34,773 nt of DNA from SMWC01 sp964466315 (GCA_964466315.1 CAYXNS010000029.1:1-34773), one strand, 5' to 3'; positions 1-7,973 are shown, counted from the first letter of the stretch. A program made the numbers and translations. Notes: a model not told the origin generated them from the sequence alone.

Positions 1-960
1 ATTAAGTGCAGTCTCCTCGATATCGTCGCCTTTGGTGGCTCTCGCCGAGTTGATGTCGATGGCGGTAAGCGCTTCCGTATGATCGATTACGATACTTCCG
101 CCCGAAGGTAACGACACCATGTGCGAGAATGCTGACTCGATCTGACTCTCGATCTGAAATCGTGTAAAGAGTGGAACGGGATCTTCGTAGTGCTTGAGCT
201 TACGAAGATTGTGCGGCATCACTCGCTCGATAAATTCATGAGCCTCCGAATAGGTCGTCTCGCCGTCGACCAGAATCTCGCCAATCTCGTTAGAGAAATG
301 ATCGCGCACGGCGCGAACGATGGCATTTCCTTCCTGATAGATAAGGAACGGGGCAGGGCGCTTGACGACGACTTCTTTGATAGCCTCCCAGATACTCAGA
401 AGATAGTTGATGTCCCAGCGTAGTTCTTCGATGCTGCGTCCGACACCGGCGGTGCGCACGATGCAGCCCATCTCGTCCGGAGGGTCAAGTTCGTCGAGAG
501 ACTCACGAACGATATCCCGGTCCTCCCCCGTGATGCGCCTGGACACACCACCTGCCCGTGGATTGTTGGGCATCAAAACGAGAAACCGGCCGGCCAGACT
601 CACGAAGGTTGTGAGTGCGGCGCCCTTGTTGCCGCGTTCTTCCTTCTCGACTTGAACGACGATTTCCTGGCCGTCCTTCAGGACGTCCTTAATCTGAACG
701 CGACCACCTTCCTCCGGGCCACGGACGAAGTATTCGCTGGAGATCTCTTTGAGCGGAAGAAAGCCGTGGCGCTGGGCGCCGTAGTCTACAAATGCGGCTT
801 CGAGACTGGGCTCGATTCGTGTAATACGCCCTTTGTAGATATTCGCTTTTCGCTGTTCTCGAGAAGGTACCTCGATATCAAGATCGTAGAGTCTTTGCCC
901 ATCGACGATGGCGACGCGCAACTCCTCTTGCTGAGTTGCATTGACTAGCATTCGTTTCAT
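1..960 (-). CDS. rne: Ribonuclease E, N-terminal part (runs off the window)
   Basis: The reverse strand from the ATG at 960 reads without a stop to base 1, giving 320 residues that start MKRMLVNATQQEELRVAIVDG, the typical RNase E start. RNase E is the endonuclease that begins mRNA decay and processes rRNA and tRNA, and it scaffolds the degradosome at the inner membrane. Visible parts are the S1 RNA-binding region (about residues 36-120, with YKGRI and EPSLEAAFVDYG), the sensor/RNase H-like region, and the start of the DNase I-like catalytic part with TAIDINSARATKG near residues 299-311. The Asp at about 302 corresponds to catalytic Asp303 of E. coli. The second catalytic Asp, the CPxCxG zinc link and the degradosome-binding tail lie outside the window. 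RNase G is the alternative, but divergence from rluC is the usual rne context. Confidence 0.96.
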   Translation of the reverse strand, partial: MKRMLVNATQQEELRVAIVDGQRLYDLDIEVPSREQRKANIYKGRITRIEPSLEAAFVDYGAQRHGFLPLKEISSEYFVRGPEEGGRVQIKDVLKDGQEIVVQVEKEERGNKGAALTTFVSLAGRFLVLMPNNPRAGGVSRRITGEDRDIVRESLDELDPPDEMGCIVRTAGVGRSIEELRWDINYLLSIWEAIKEVVVKRPAPFLIYQEGNAIVRAVRDHFSNEIGEILVDGETTYSEAHEFIERVMPHNLRKLKHYEDPVPLFTRFQIESQIESAFSHMVSLPSGGSIVIDHTEALTAIDINSARATKGDDIEETALN

Positions 961-1285
961 AATTTCTGAGTCCATTGGCGGCGAACCCGGATTCGGGACC
1001 GGCCAACGCGATCTGCGAGGCAGAACAGCAGAGAATCTGTTTTGTTACTGGCTGTACCATAAATCTCGCCCAGGGCACCGAATGCTCAATCTGACGCCGG
1101 TAAATCGCCCTGTAATCAGGGGATTTAGCGACAGAGAGCTATCGCCTGGTCCTTATCGCGGCTGCCCGACACACGGATCGGCCGAATATTAAAAAAACCT
1201 GCATTGACGGCCAGACATCTAGTGGCCACCCCCATTGTTGCTGAGCCTCAAATTCACCTTTCGGCGTACGAGAGCCCATTCGCGT

Positions 1286-1313
1286 ACTATAGCACAGCCG
1301 CATTGCGGCTCAA
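1286..1313 (-). promoter_or_regulatory. Candidate rne promoter with long 5' UTR; otherwise empty 961-1329 spacer
   Basis: On the minus strand TTGAGC (1313-1308), a 16-base spacer and TATAGT (1291-1286) make a plausible sigma-70 promoter. Transcription from here would give rne an untranslated leader of roughly 320 bases. A leader of this size is known in E. coli rne, where RNase E cleaves it to regulate its own synthesis. The spacer also holds a small inverted repeat GCCGCATTGCGGC inside the promoter spacer region. I see no gene in 961-1329. The promoter is an inference from hexamer matches. Confidence 0.4.
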
Positions 1314-1329
1314 TTCAACGCTCTAGCAA

Positions 1330-2319
1330 ATGTCGACTCCATCACACATTTCCGGAACCACCTCTGTTTACCATCGGGACATCGATGCTGAGTTGGTCGG
1401 GCAGCGGCTGGACAACTACTTGTTGGGTCAGCTGAAGGGTGTGCCCCGCAGTCATGTGTATCGCTTGATCCGCTCCGGTCAAGTCCGGGTCAACAGTGGC
1501 CGCGTACGTGCGAGCTACCGGCTTCGGCTGGGTGACCGCGTCCGGGTTCCGCCGGTCGCACGACGAGCATCCAGTAAACCGAGAATTCCGGGGGGTGGCC
1601 TGCAATGGCTCGAAGAGCGGATTCTCGCAGAAGATACGCGGTTGCTCGTGCTGGATAAACCATCCGGCATGGCGGTTCATGCCGGTACCGGTATCGACTT
1701 CGGTTGCGTAGAGGCGCTGCGGAGTCTTCGACCCGGCGTTGCTGCGCTGGATCTGGTTCATCGATTGGATCGCGGTACATCGGGTTGCCTGCTAGTCGCC
1801 AAGCGGCGGAGTGCACTTCGCCGGTTGCATGGTTTGCTTCGCGAAGGTGGTATGACGAAGCGTTATCTCGCGTTGTTGCAAGGGTCCTGGCAGCACGGAC
1901 GAGTTGATGTCAATGCGCCACTCGAGACCAGGCAACAGCATAACGGAGAGAGCTTCGTCAGCGTAAGCGACTACGGAAAAAAAGCGCGTAGTCAGTTTCG
2001 TGTCGTAGAGAGTTACGGTGCGCACGCTACGTTAATGGAAGTTTCGATCGCGACGGGTAGAACTCATCAAATTCGCGTGCACGCTGCGCACATGGGCCAT
2101 CCGGTGGCGGGCGATGAGCGTTACGGGGATGCGGAGTTTAATGCGGAGCTACGCAAGATCGGACTTCGCCGAATCTTCCTGCATGCGCATGCCGTCGACT
2201 TCGTCTGGCCAGACAGCGACGAGGAGTTCATGATCAGCTCTGCGTTGCCGGAGAATCTTCGAGATGTTCAGCGCCGGCTCGAGGTGAGTGGGTCGAAACC
2301 GAGATCGCGAAGAGTCTGA
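1330..2319 (+). CDS. rluC: 23S rRNA pseudouridine synthase RluC
   Basis: The 329-aa protein has an N-terminal S4 RNA-binding domain (about residues 22-80, GQRLDNYLLGQL and RSGQVRVN) and an RluA-family catalytic domain with the HRLDRGTSG motif. The Asp of that motif, residue 147, is the expected catalytic nucleophile (Asp144 in E. coli RluC). RluC converts U955, U2504 and U2580 of 23S rRNA to pseudouridine. Divergence from rne with maf and yceD downstream is the conserved gammaproteobacterial order and separates it from RluD, which has the same domain layout. Its 3' end overlaps the convergent maf gene by 52 bases. Confidence 0.95.
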   Translation: MSTPSHISGTTSVYHRDIDAELVGQRLDNYLLGQLKGVPRSHVYRLIRSGQVRVNSGRVRASYRLRLGDRVRVPPVARRASSKPRIPGGGLQWLEERILAEDTRLLVLDKPSGMAVHAGTGIDFGCVEALRSLRPGVAALDLVHRLDRGTSGCLLVAKRRSALRRLHGLLREGGMTKRYLALLQGSWQHGRVDVNAPLETRQQHNGESFVSVSDYGKKARSQFRVVESYGAHATLMEVSIATGRTHQIRVHAAHMGHPVAGDERYGDAEFNAELRKIGLRRIFLHAHAVDFVWPDSDEEFMISSALPENLRDVQRRLEVSGSKPRSRRV

Positions 2320-2867
2320 GCAAGCCAGATCATCGGTAGCCCCAGCAGTGCTGTGGGGTCCTGGGAGCGAATGGCTCGAAAGAGCGAGATGCCAAGCCCT
2401 TCTGCCTTGAATCCTCCGGCACAGTCATAGGGCTGCTCGAGTTCTAGATAGCGGCTCAGTTGTTGCTGCGAGAGCGCTAGAAATTCCACCTCTGTGCTCT
2501 CCAGCCCCCGCCACTGCTTCCCGGTATCGCAATCGATGACGGTTGTCGCGGTAAAGAACACGACTGTCTTTCCCTGGCACGCGTTGAGCTGGGCCAGAGC
2601 GGTATCATGGTCGCCGGGCTTACGAAGAAACTCGCCGCCCCGTGACGCAACTTGGTCCGCGCCGATGATGATCTCTTGCACGCCCTTGCTCGTGGCTCGA
2701 GCGCTTTCCGCCTTTGCCGATGCCAGACGGGCCGCGAGCCCCGCCGCACTCTCCCCCGGGACGGCCGATTCGTCCACGCCGGCCGGGCGCACTTCGAACG
2801 GTAACCCCAGCCGGTCCAACAGCTCACGCCGGTAGGGCGACATCGACGCGAGGATCAGCCGCGGCAT
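2268..2867 (-). CDS. Maf-family nucleotide pyrophosphatase, YceF type
   Basis: The 199-aa product begins MPRLILASMSPYRRELLDRL, the phosphate-binding start of Maf proteins, followed by VDES, GADQVA and the late motif YDCAGGFKAEGLG. YceF-type Maf proteins hydrolyse 7-methyl-GTP and related modified nucleotides to monophosphates, a house-cleaning role. Position between rluC and yceD matches E. coli yceF. The gene runs against its neighbours: its 3' end overlaps rluC by 52 bases tail to tail, and its ATG at 2867 is about 37 bases from the candidate yceD promoter on the other strand. Substrate assignment rests on family and context only. Confidence 0.93.
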   Translation of the reverse strand: MPRLILASMSPYRRELLDRLGLPFEVRPAGVDESAVPGESAAGLAARLASAKAESARATSKGVQEIIIGADQVASRGGEFLRKPGDHDTALAQLNACQGKTVVFFTATTVIDCDTGKQWRGLESTEVEFLALSQQQLSRYLELEQPYDCAGGFKAEGLGISLFRAIRSQDPTALLGLPMIWLAQTLRDLGFDPLTSSRR

Positions 2868-2903
2868 CGCGAATCAAGGCTGACGCTCTCGTAACCTTCG
2901 GTT

Positions 2904-2932
2904 TTGACAGCGGAAAGTCTTATACCTATCAT
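2904..2932 (+). promoter_or_regulatory. Strong sigma-70 promoter for yceD-rpmF-plsX-fabH
   Basis: TTGACA at 2904-2909, a 17-base spacer and TATCAT at 2927-2932 form a near-consensus promoter. The expected start of transcription is about 2938-2940, only a few bases before the assigned yceD ATG at 2942, so the first gene would have almost no leader. It would drive the ribosomal protein and lipid synthesis operon downstream. Confidence 0.65.
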
Positions 2933-2941
2933 AGATCAATT

Positions 2942-3454
2942 ATGCCTGGCTCGTTGTGTGCTTGGTACAGTCTGTACGATCTCGATGTCCTCGCAGAACG
3001 TAAGGCTTTTTTGAGCGGTGAGATCGAGCTGCGACAGCTTACGCGGCTTCGTGGGATTCTGCACTCGGATCGAGGGCGCATCCAGGCAAATTTGAAGTTT
3101 TATCGACAAACGAATCTCTCCGTTACGGTGGACCTGAGCTTTGAGACCGTTTTGGAGTTGATTTGCCAGCGATGTCTGGAACCGCTGGAGCACAACGTGC
3201 ACGAACAGGTGTCACTGACACTGATCGAGCCGGAGTCGGTGCGTAAAGAAGTTGCGAAAGAACATGAAGCTGTGATTGTAGTGGACGATAAACTCAATCC
3301 GGCTGCGTTGATAGAGGATGAATTAATCGTGTCGTTGCCAATCATTCCGCGGCACACAGAAATTGATGAGTGCGGAAAAGTGGCTCAGGCTCTTCAGGCG
3401 TTCGCGCCCGACGACAAGCCCGAGACGATGGATCCGCCTCTCAGATATCGCTGA
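2942..3454 (+). CDS. yceD: YceD/DUF177 protein, linked to 23S rRNA accumulation
   Basis: The 170-aa reading from the ATG at 2942 matches the size of E. coli YceD (173 aa) and its features: LICQRC about one third in, and LIEDELIVSLPIIPRH in the second half with a further Cys after it. DUF177 proteins are needed for normal 23S rRNA levels in plants and bacteria, and the gene nearly always precedes rpmF. The frame is open further upstream to 2714, but that extension lies inside the maf coding region and before the promoter at 2904-2932, so I rejected it. There is no good ribosome binding site before 2942. A slightly later non-ATG start, for example TTG at 2954, cannot be excluded. Thirteen bases separate it from rpmF. 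Confidence 0.88.
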   Translation: MPGSLCAWYSLYDLDVLAERKAFLSGEIELRQLTRLRGILHSDRGRIQANLKFYRQTNLSVTVDLSFETVLELICQRCLEPLEHNVHEQVSLTLIEPESVRKEVAKEHEAVIVVDDKLNPAALIEDELIVSLPIIPRHTEIDECGKVAQALQAFAPDDKPETMDPPLRYR

Positions 3455-3467
3455 GGAGACAACAAGA

Positions 3468-3665
3468 ATGGCTGTTCAACAAAGGCGAAAGACGTCGTCT
3501 AGACGGGATATGCGCCGCTCGCACGACAAGCTAACTGGCCCGACACTCTCGGTAGATTCTGAGACCGGTGAGACACACCAGCGCCATCATGTCACGGCCG
3601 AAGGGTTCTACCGCGGTCGAAAGGTGTTGGAGATTCCTGTTGCCGTCGAGGAGCAGGAAGATTAG
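3468..3665 (+). CDS. rpmF: 50S ribosomal protein L32
   Basis: The 65-aa protein starts MAVQQRRKTSSRRDMRRSHD and contains HHVTAEGFYRGRKV, the conserved core of bacterial L32. Like E. coli L32, it lacks the zinc-binding cysteine pairs found in some other bacteria. The ATG at 3468 is chosen because GAGGAG at 3453-3458 is well placed and the start matches the family; the frame is open upstream to 3363 but that is yceD coding sequence. It is the second gene of the yceD-rpmF-plsX-fabH operon. The C-terminal EEQED tail is somewhat longer and more acidic than in E. coli. Confidence 0.97.
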   Translation: MAVQQRRKTSSRRDMRRSHDKLTGPTLSVDSETGETHQRHHVTAEGFYRGRKVLEIPVAVEEQED

Positions 3666-3721
3666 GAGACTGCTCGTCTAGTATCCGTCTAGACTCTGTT
3701 CTCTTCCCGAAGCTACTCCTA

Positions 3722-4750
3722 ATGAATCGCAAGGTCACAATTGCGCTTGATGCCATGGGTGGCGACAGCGGTCCCGATGCCGTCGTGCCTGCGGCGTTGG
3801 CTATCCTCGAGCGCGATGACTCCATCGGCCTGTCATTGATTGGCTTGCCCGAGACGATCGAGAATGCTCGACGCACGGCCGGTAGCCAATACGGCAGCCG
3901 CCTTCGCTATGTCGTGGCCTCGGAAGTTGTAGAAATGAACGAGCATCCGGCCGATGCGCTTCGACGAAAGAAGAGGTCGTCGTTACGGCTCGCGATCCAG
4001 GAAGTTAAGGATGGATCTGCCGATGCTTGCGTGAGTGCTGGAAATACAGGTGCGTTGACCGCGACCGCCAGATACATCTTGAAAACCTTACCCGGCATCG
4101 ATCGTCCCGCGATCATTTCTGCCGTTCCCGGACTGAACGGACCATCGTTCATGTTGGACCTGGGCGCGAACGTTGGCTGTAACGCGCAGCACCTTCTGCA
4201 ATTTGCGTTAATGGGGTCGGTTGTTGCCGAGGATATTCTGGATATCGATCGCGCGAGTATCGGATTGTTGAATGTGGGGCAGGAAGATATCAAGGGCAAC
4301 GAGGTTGTTCGTGAAGCCGGAGATCTTCTTGCCCAGAGTGGTCTGAACTACATCGGGTTCGTTGAAGGCAACGATATATTCAGTGGCAGGGCAAATGTGG
4401 TCGTGAGCGATGGTTTCGTTGGAAACGTTGCGCTCAAGACGATGGAGGGAGTCGCGAGCCTGATCGGGTCCTATCTCCGGGAGGAGTTCTATCGGAATAC
4501 CCTGCGTAAGGTTCAAGGCTTGGCAGCCAGACCCGCACTTAATGCAATACGCGACCGACTGGATACCCGCCGTTATAACGGCGCAAGCTTAGTAGGGCTT
4601 AACGGCGTCGTGATCAAGAGTCATGGCGGTGCGGATAAATTCGCCTTCGAGACAGCCGTTAATACGGCGATCATAGAGGCGCGAAAAGGTGTGCCGGTTC
4701 AAATAGGGAAGTTAATCGAGGATCAAGCAGCCATATGTATTCGCGCATAA
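3722..4750 (+). CDS. plsX: Phosphate acyltransferase PlsX
   Basis: The 342-aa protein starts MNRKVTIALDAMGGDSGPDA, the hallmark of PlsX, and carries SAGNTGA and the PlsX core with GFVEGNDIF and SDGFVGNVALKTMEG. PlsX makes acyl-phosphate from acyl-ACP, the donor used by PlsY in the first acylation of glycerol-3-phosphate; it is a peripheral membrane enzyme. Length matches the family (about 340-356 aa). It lies 56 bases after rpmF and its last 16 bases overlap fabH, implying co-transcription and probably coupled translation. Confidence 0.97.
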   Translation: MNRKVTIALDAMGGDSGPDAVVPAALAILERDDSIGLSLIGLPETIENARRTAGSQYGSRLRYVVASEVVEMNEHPADALRRKKRSSLRLAIQEVKDGSADACVSAGNTGALTATARYILKTLPGIDRPAIISAVPGLNGPSFMLDLGANVGCNAQHLLQFALMGSVVAEDILDIDRASIGLLNVGQEDIKGNEVVREAGDLLAQSGLNYIGFVEGNDIFSGRANVVVSDGFVGNVALKTMEGVASLIGSYLREEFYRNTLRKVQGLAARPALNAIRDRLDTRRYNGASLVGLNGVVIKSHGGADKFAFETAVNTAIIEARKGVPVQIGKLIEDQAAICIRA

Positions 4751-5694
4751 TCGGAACAGGCAGGTTTCTTCCAGAACGAGTCCTAACTAATCTCGATATC
4801 GAAGCGATGGTGGACACTTCGGATGAATGGATTCGGACTCGTACAGGTATCGAGAAACGGCACATCGTCGGAGATGATGAGACGACAAGCGATTTAGCAT
4901 ACCGCGCTTCGCTTGCAGCGATGGAGATGGCGGGGACAGGCCCGCAGGATATCGACATGATCGTTGTCAGTACCTGTACGCCGGATCTCGTGTTTCCGAA
5001 TGTCGCGTGCCTCATACAGGAGCGCCTGGGTATTAGCGACGGACCCGCATTCAGTGTCGAAGCCGCCTGTAGCGGATTCATGTATGCTTTCGCGATCGCC
5101 GATCAGTTCATTCGCACGGGCACGGTCCGACGCGCGCTGGTCGTTGGTGCCGAGACCATGTCGCGAATCGTGGATTGGACGGATCGCGAAACCTGCGTAC
5201 TGTTCGGTGACGGTGCGGGCGCGGTCGTCCTCGAGGTAACCGATGAGCCCGGAGTGATCTATTCCAGTCTGGGGGCGGACGGTAAGTACAAGAATTTGCT
5301 GTATGCCGATATGGGAATCTCCAAGAAGGCGTCTTCTCCCGACGCGTCCTTTATCCGGATGAAAGGCAATGACGTATTCAAAGTTGCGGTACGGACCTTA
5401 GAGAGAATGGTCGACCAGGTGATGGAAGATAACAATCTTCAAGAAGGGGAGATCGATTGGTTCGTTCCTCACCAGGCTAACCTACGCATCATCAAGGCGA
5501 CCGCCAAGCGGCTGGATATACCCATGGAGCGCGTAGTACTGACGGTCGCGGAGCACGGTAACACCTCCGCCGCCTCGGTTCCGATGGCGCTCGATACCGC
5601 TGTCCGGGACGACCGTATCAAGCGCGGTGACCTATTGCTCCTGGAAGCTTTTGGCGGTGGGTTTACATGGGGAGCGAGTCTCGTACGCTTCTGA
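4735..5694 (+). CDS. fabH: Beta-ketoacyl-ACP synthase III (FabH)
   Basis: The 319-aa enzyme condenses acetyl-CoA with malonyl-ACP to start each fatty acid chain. The complete catalytic triad is visible: Cys112 in EAACSGFMYA, His246 in PHQAN and Asn276 in HGNTSAAS, close to E. coli Cys112, His244 and Asn274. The C-terminal GGGFTWGASLVRF is typical. The start at 4735 overlaps plsX by 16 bases and gives MYSRIIGTGRFLPE, the usual FabH beginning. In E. coli fabD, fabG and acpP follow; here the cluster ends at fabH and a cell-wall gene begins 93 bases later. Confidence 0.97.
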   Translation: MYSRIIGTGRFLPERVLTNLDIEAMVDTSDEWIRTRTGIEKRHIVGDDETTSDLAYRASLAAMEMAGTGPQDIDMIVVSTCTPDLVFPNVACLIQERLGISDGPAFSVEAACSGFMYAFAIADQFIRTGTVRRALVVGAETMSRIVDWTDRETCVLFGDGAGAVVLEVTDEPGVIYSSLGADGKYKNLLYADMGISKKASSPDASFIRMKGNDVFKVAVRTLERMVDQVMEDNNLQEGEIDWFVPHQANLRIIKATAKRLDIPMERVVLTVAEHGNTSAASVPMALDTAVRDDRIKRGDLLLLEAFGGGFTWGASLVRF

Positions 5695-5787
5695 GTGTCG
5701 CCGTTGCCCCCGGAAAGCTCGTAGTTTTAGTTGTGCATGACCCAGTGCGAATTTTAACTACGTGAAATGTGTATACTATTCAGGTAT

Positions 5788-6693
5788 ATGGACAGACTAT
5801 TTTTAACTCTAGTGATGTTGGTCGCGGTGGCCGGGGCGGATGCACTCGAGCTTCCTCTTGAGGCAGATAGCTATGTCGTTGGTGAGGACCGAATAATCGT
5901 TGCAGCCTATGAGGATACCTTCGTCAAGATCGCCCGGACCTACGATCTTGGGTTTTTAGAATTAATTCAGGCCAACCCCGGTGTCGATCCCTGGTTGCCA
6001 GGGGAAGGCACAGAAATCGTACTGCCGACGCGATTTGTTCTCCCCGATGCGCCTCGGCGCGGAATCGTGATCAATCTTCCAGAACTCAGACTCTACTACT
6101 TCCCCGACGGCGACTCGGGCCGGGTGATTACGCACCCCATCAGTATCGGTCGAATGGAATGGCGTACCCCGCTGGGTATCACCGCGATCCAGAGTAAGGC
6201 TGAAAATCCGCCCTGGTATCCACCTCAATCCGTTCGTGAAGAATACGCGGCTAACAACTGGCCGCTCGAGGCGGTGGTACCGCCCGGACCGGACAATCCG
6301 CTCGGCAAGCATGCGCTACGGCTCGCTCTCCCGGGCTATCTGATTCACGGTACCAATACGCCGGCCGGTGTCGGTATGCGCGTTACCCATGGTTGTATTC
6401 GTATGTTTCCAGAAGATATCGAAGCGCTATTCGGTGACGTGCCGTTGGGTACGCCTGTACGCATCGTCAATCAACCTTTTAAGTTTGGTCGAAGTAGCGC
6501 AGGCTATTATCTTGAGGCCCATCCGCTTCTAGACGAGGAACTTCAAGGCGACGAAGTCTCGATTATGACTGAGTTGACTCGTGCCTATGTTGCGGCGACA
6601 GAGGAAGGCCAGGGGGAGAGTTTCGATTGGGAGAGCGCTGAGCGCATCGTCTTGAACTCGCGCGGTATTCCCGAATTTATTTCGTCTAACTAG
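5788..6693 (+). CDS. L,D-transpeptidase (ErfK/YbiS/YcfS/YnhG family), secreted
   Basis: From the ATG at 5788 the protein is 301 aa. It begins with a signal peptide (MDRLFLTLVMLVAVAGADA), then a LysM-like peptidoglycan-binding region (about residues 25-80), then a YkuD catalytic domain with IHGTN and THGCIRM; the Cys of the latter is the catalytic thiol. Such periplasmic enzymes make 3-3 crosslinks or attach Braun-type lipoproteins to meso-diaminopimelate. The gene facing it encodes an OprI/Lpp-like lipoprotein ending in Lys, so lipoprotein anchoring is the likely role (inference). An earlier ATG at 5767 would add seven residues before the signal peptide; I prefer 5788. TATACT at 5772-5777 is a possible -10 box. 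Confidence 0.93.
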   Translation: MDRLFLTLVMLVAVAGADALELPLEADSYVVGEDRIIVAAYEDTFVKIARTYDLGFLELIQANPGVDPWLPGEGTEIVLPTRFVLPDAPRRGIVINLPELRLYYFPDGDSGRVITHPISIGRMEWRTPLGITAIQSKAENPPWYPPQSVREEYAANNWPLEAVVPPGPDNPLGKHALRLALPGYLIHGTNTPAGVGMRVTHGCIRMFPEDIEALFGDVPLGTPVRIVNQPFKFGRSSAGYYLEAHPLLDEELQGDEVSIMTELTRAYVAATEEGQGESFDWESAERIVLNSRGIPEFISSN

Positions 6694-6742
6694 CTGCGGA
6701 CGGCTCACGATCCGTCTATTGTCGACGCGGTTCCTAATGCAC

Positions 6743-6774
6743 AAAAAACGCCGTTGGCATTTCTGCCAACGGCG
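6743..6774 (-). terminator. Rho-independent terminator of the lipoprotein gene
   Basis: An 11-bp perfect stem (6749-6759 with 6764-6774, CGCCGTTGGCA) closes a four-base loop and, read on the minus strand, is followed by six Ts (6748-6743). It lies 20 bases past the stop of the lipoprotein gene. Being between convergent genes, it may also slow transcription from the transpeptidase side, though that side has only a weak T tract. Confidence 0.88.
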
Positions 6775-6793
6775 ATTGTTCGGTCGTTATTCG

Positions 6794-7078
6794 TTATTTC
6801 GGACCTACTGCCTCGAACATTCGATCGACTTTCTCGTTCGTTGCGTCGCAGCAAGCCTGAGCCGCATTAGCTGCGGAAAGAGCTTGGTTTGCAGTGCTCT
6901 GTGCACCTGATGCCGCCTGCTGTGCACTGCTTGCCGCACTTTGAGCACTATCTGCTGCACTTTGTGCGTTCTCGGCGATTGCCCGGACAGCATCGAGTTG
7001 CTCCTGGGTGATCGTCGCGCATCCAGTGGCGATGGCCAGGATCGCGAAGAGTGCGCCTAGCTGAAGTTTCCTGAACAT
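6794..7078 (-). CDS. OprI/Lpp-like small alanine-rich outer membrane lipoprotein
   Basis: The 94-aa product has a lipoprotein signal ending in ATGC (lipidated Cys20), then a long heptad-patterned Ala/Gln/Ser-rich helix (repeats of the AQSAADSAQSAASSAQQ kind) and a C-terminal VDRMFEAVGPK. Pseudomonas OprI and E. coli Lpp share this plan: a trimeric coiled coil tied to the outer membrane by lipid and to peptidoglycan through the terminal Lys. The Lys is present here. The ATG at 7078 is preceded by GGGGAA at good spacing; the frame is open a further 33 codons upstream, but that part is not protein-like. The coiled coil is longer than in E. coli Lpp and similar to or longer than OprI. The two adjacent Cys residues near position 75 are unusual. 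Confidence 0.86.
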   Translation of the reverse strand: MFRKLQLGALFAILAIATGCATITQEQLDAVRAIAENAQSAADSAQSAASSAQQAASGAQSTANQALSAANAAQACCDATNEKVDRMFEAVGPK

Positions 7079-7299
7079 AGAGTTTCCCCTGACTGAAATG
7101 ATAAACCGTACGCAATTATTTCCTAAAGCGCCCAACACTGCAATGTAAGTAGGCAATCTATATTGCCGTAAAAACAATATCTATTGGTAAATCTACGCAC
7201 CACACGATGGTGCCTTCAGGTCGGTGTGCGTCCATGTCTGTCAAGCAGTGTCTGTGACGATTCAGTGAACTCAAGACGGCATTTCTACGGGGCTTACGG

Positions 7300-7351
7300 T
7301 TGACCTCGGCGATGGACTGTATATAATATCAGTAACTGGTTTTATATACAG
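7300..7351 (+). promoter_or_regulatory. SOS promoter with two LexA boxes
   Basis: TTGACC (7300-7305), a 16-base spacer and TATAAT (7322-7327) form the promoter of lexA-imuA-imuB-dnaE2. Two 16-base LexA-type palindromes follow each other: CTGTATATAATATCAG at 7317-7332, which covers the -10 box, and CTGGTTTTATATACAG at 7336-7351, which covers the transcription start and leader. Both have CTG and CAG ends spaced as in the E. coli consensus CTG(T)N8(A)CAG. LexA bound here would repress its own gene and the mutagenesis genes until DNA damage. Confidence 0.88.
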
Positions 7352-7359
7352 TTATCAAT

Positions 7360-7973
7360 ATGCAGCATCTAACCCCCAGACAGCAACAAATATTATTTTT
7401 AATTCAAAAGGTTATAAAAGAAACGGGCATGCCGCCCACTCGGGCTGAGATCGCTGCAGCACTGGGATTTCGTTCCGTAAACGCCGCCGAGGAGCATCTG
7501 CGGGCGCTGGAACGCAAGGGTGCCATCGAGTTGTTACCAGGTACTTCCCGGGGGATTCGGCTCAAGGATGCGATTCGGGAGCAGCTCGGCCTACCGTTGG
7601 TGGGCAAAGTTGCGGCAGGCGTGCCCATTCTTGCCGAGGAGCATATTGAGACCCGTTACCAGATAGATCCAGATATTTTCGGCGCTGAGCCGCATTTTCT
7701 ATTGCGCGTACAGGGTATGAGTATGCGGGATGTGGGNNNNNNNNNNTGGATGGCGATTTAGTGGCGGTGCATCGCTCATCCGAAGTCAGGAATCGGCAAA
7801 TCATTGTCGCTCGCTTGGAGGATGAGGTCACGGTTAAACGTTACCGGCAGGAAGGGCATCAGGTTTGGTTAATGCCCGAGAACCCGGACTTTAGCCCGAT
7901 CCAGGTTGATCTCAGGGAAGAGCCTCTAACCATAGAGGGCGTTGTCGTGGGCGTGGTTAGAGACGCTATATAG
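7360..7973 (+). CDS. lexA: LexA repressor (coding sequence interrupted by an assembly gap)
   Basis: The first part (from ATG 7360) has the winged-helix DNA-binding domain (MPPTRAEIAAALGFRSVNAA, residues 24-43), the cleavage site Ala86-Gly87 in VAAGVPI and Ser121 in GMSMRDVG. Ten Ns follow at 7737-7746, and the second part continues as DGDLVAVH with Lys158 in DEVTVKRY to the stop at 7973. Read literally, the gap shifts the frame. With five unknown bases in place of ten, the two parts join in frame and the protein is exactly 202 aa, the length of E. coli LexA, with the Ser-Lys pair two residues offset from E. coli 119 and 156. So the gene is very probably intact. LexA is the SOS repressor whose self-cleavage is triggered by RecA filaments. 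Confidence 0.93.
7737..7746. other. Assembly gap (10 Ns)
   Basis: Ten undetermined bases join two contigs inside lexA. Family alignment predicts that five bases are really missing (Gly third base, one codon, first base of an NTG codon), so the gap length is a placeholder. Confidence 0.97.

Noticed and set aside
2714..2941. N-terminal extension of yceD
   Set aside because: It runs through maf coding sequence and the promoter at 2904-2932 and is Pro/Arg-rich, unlike YceD.
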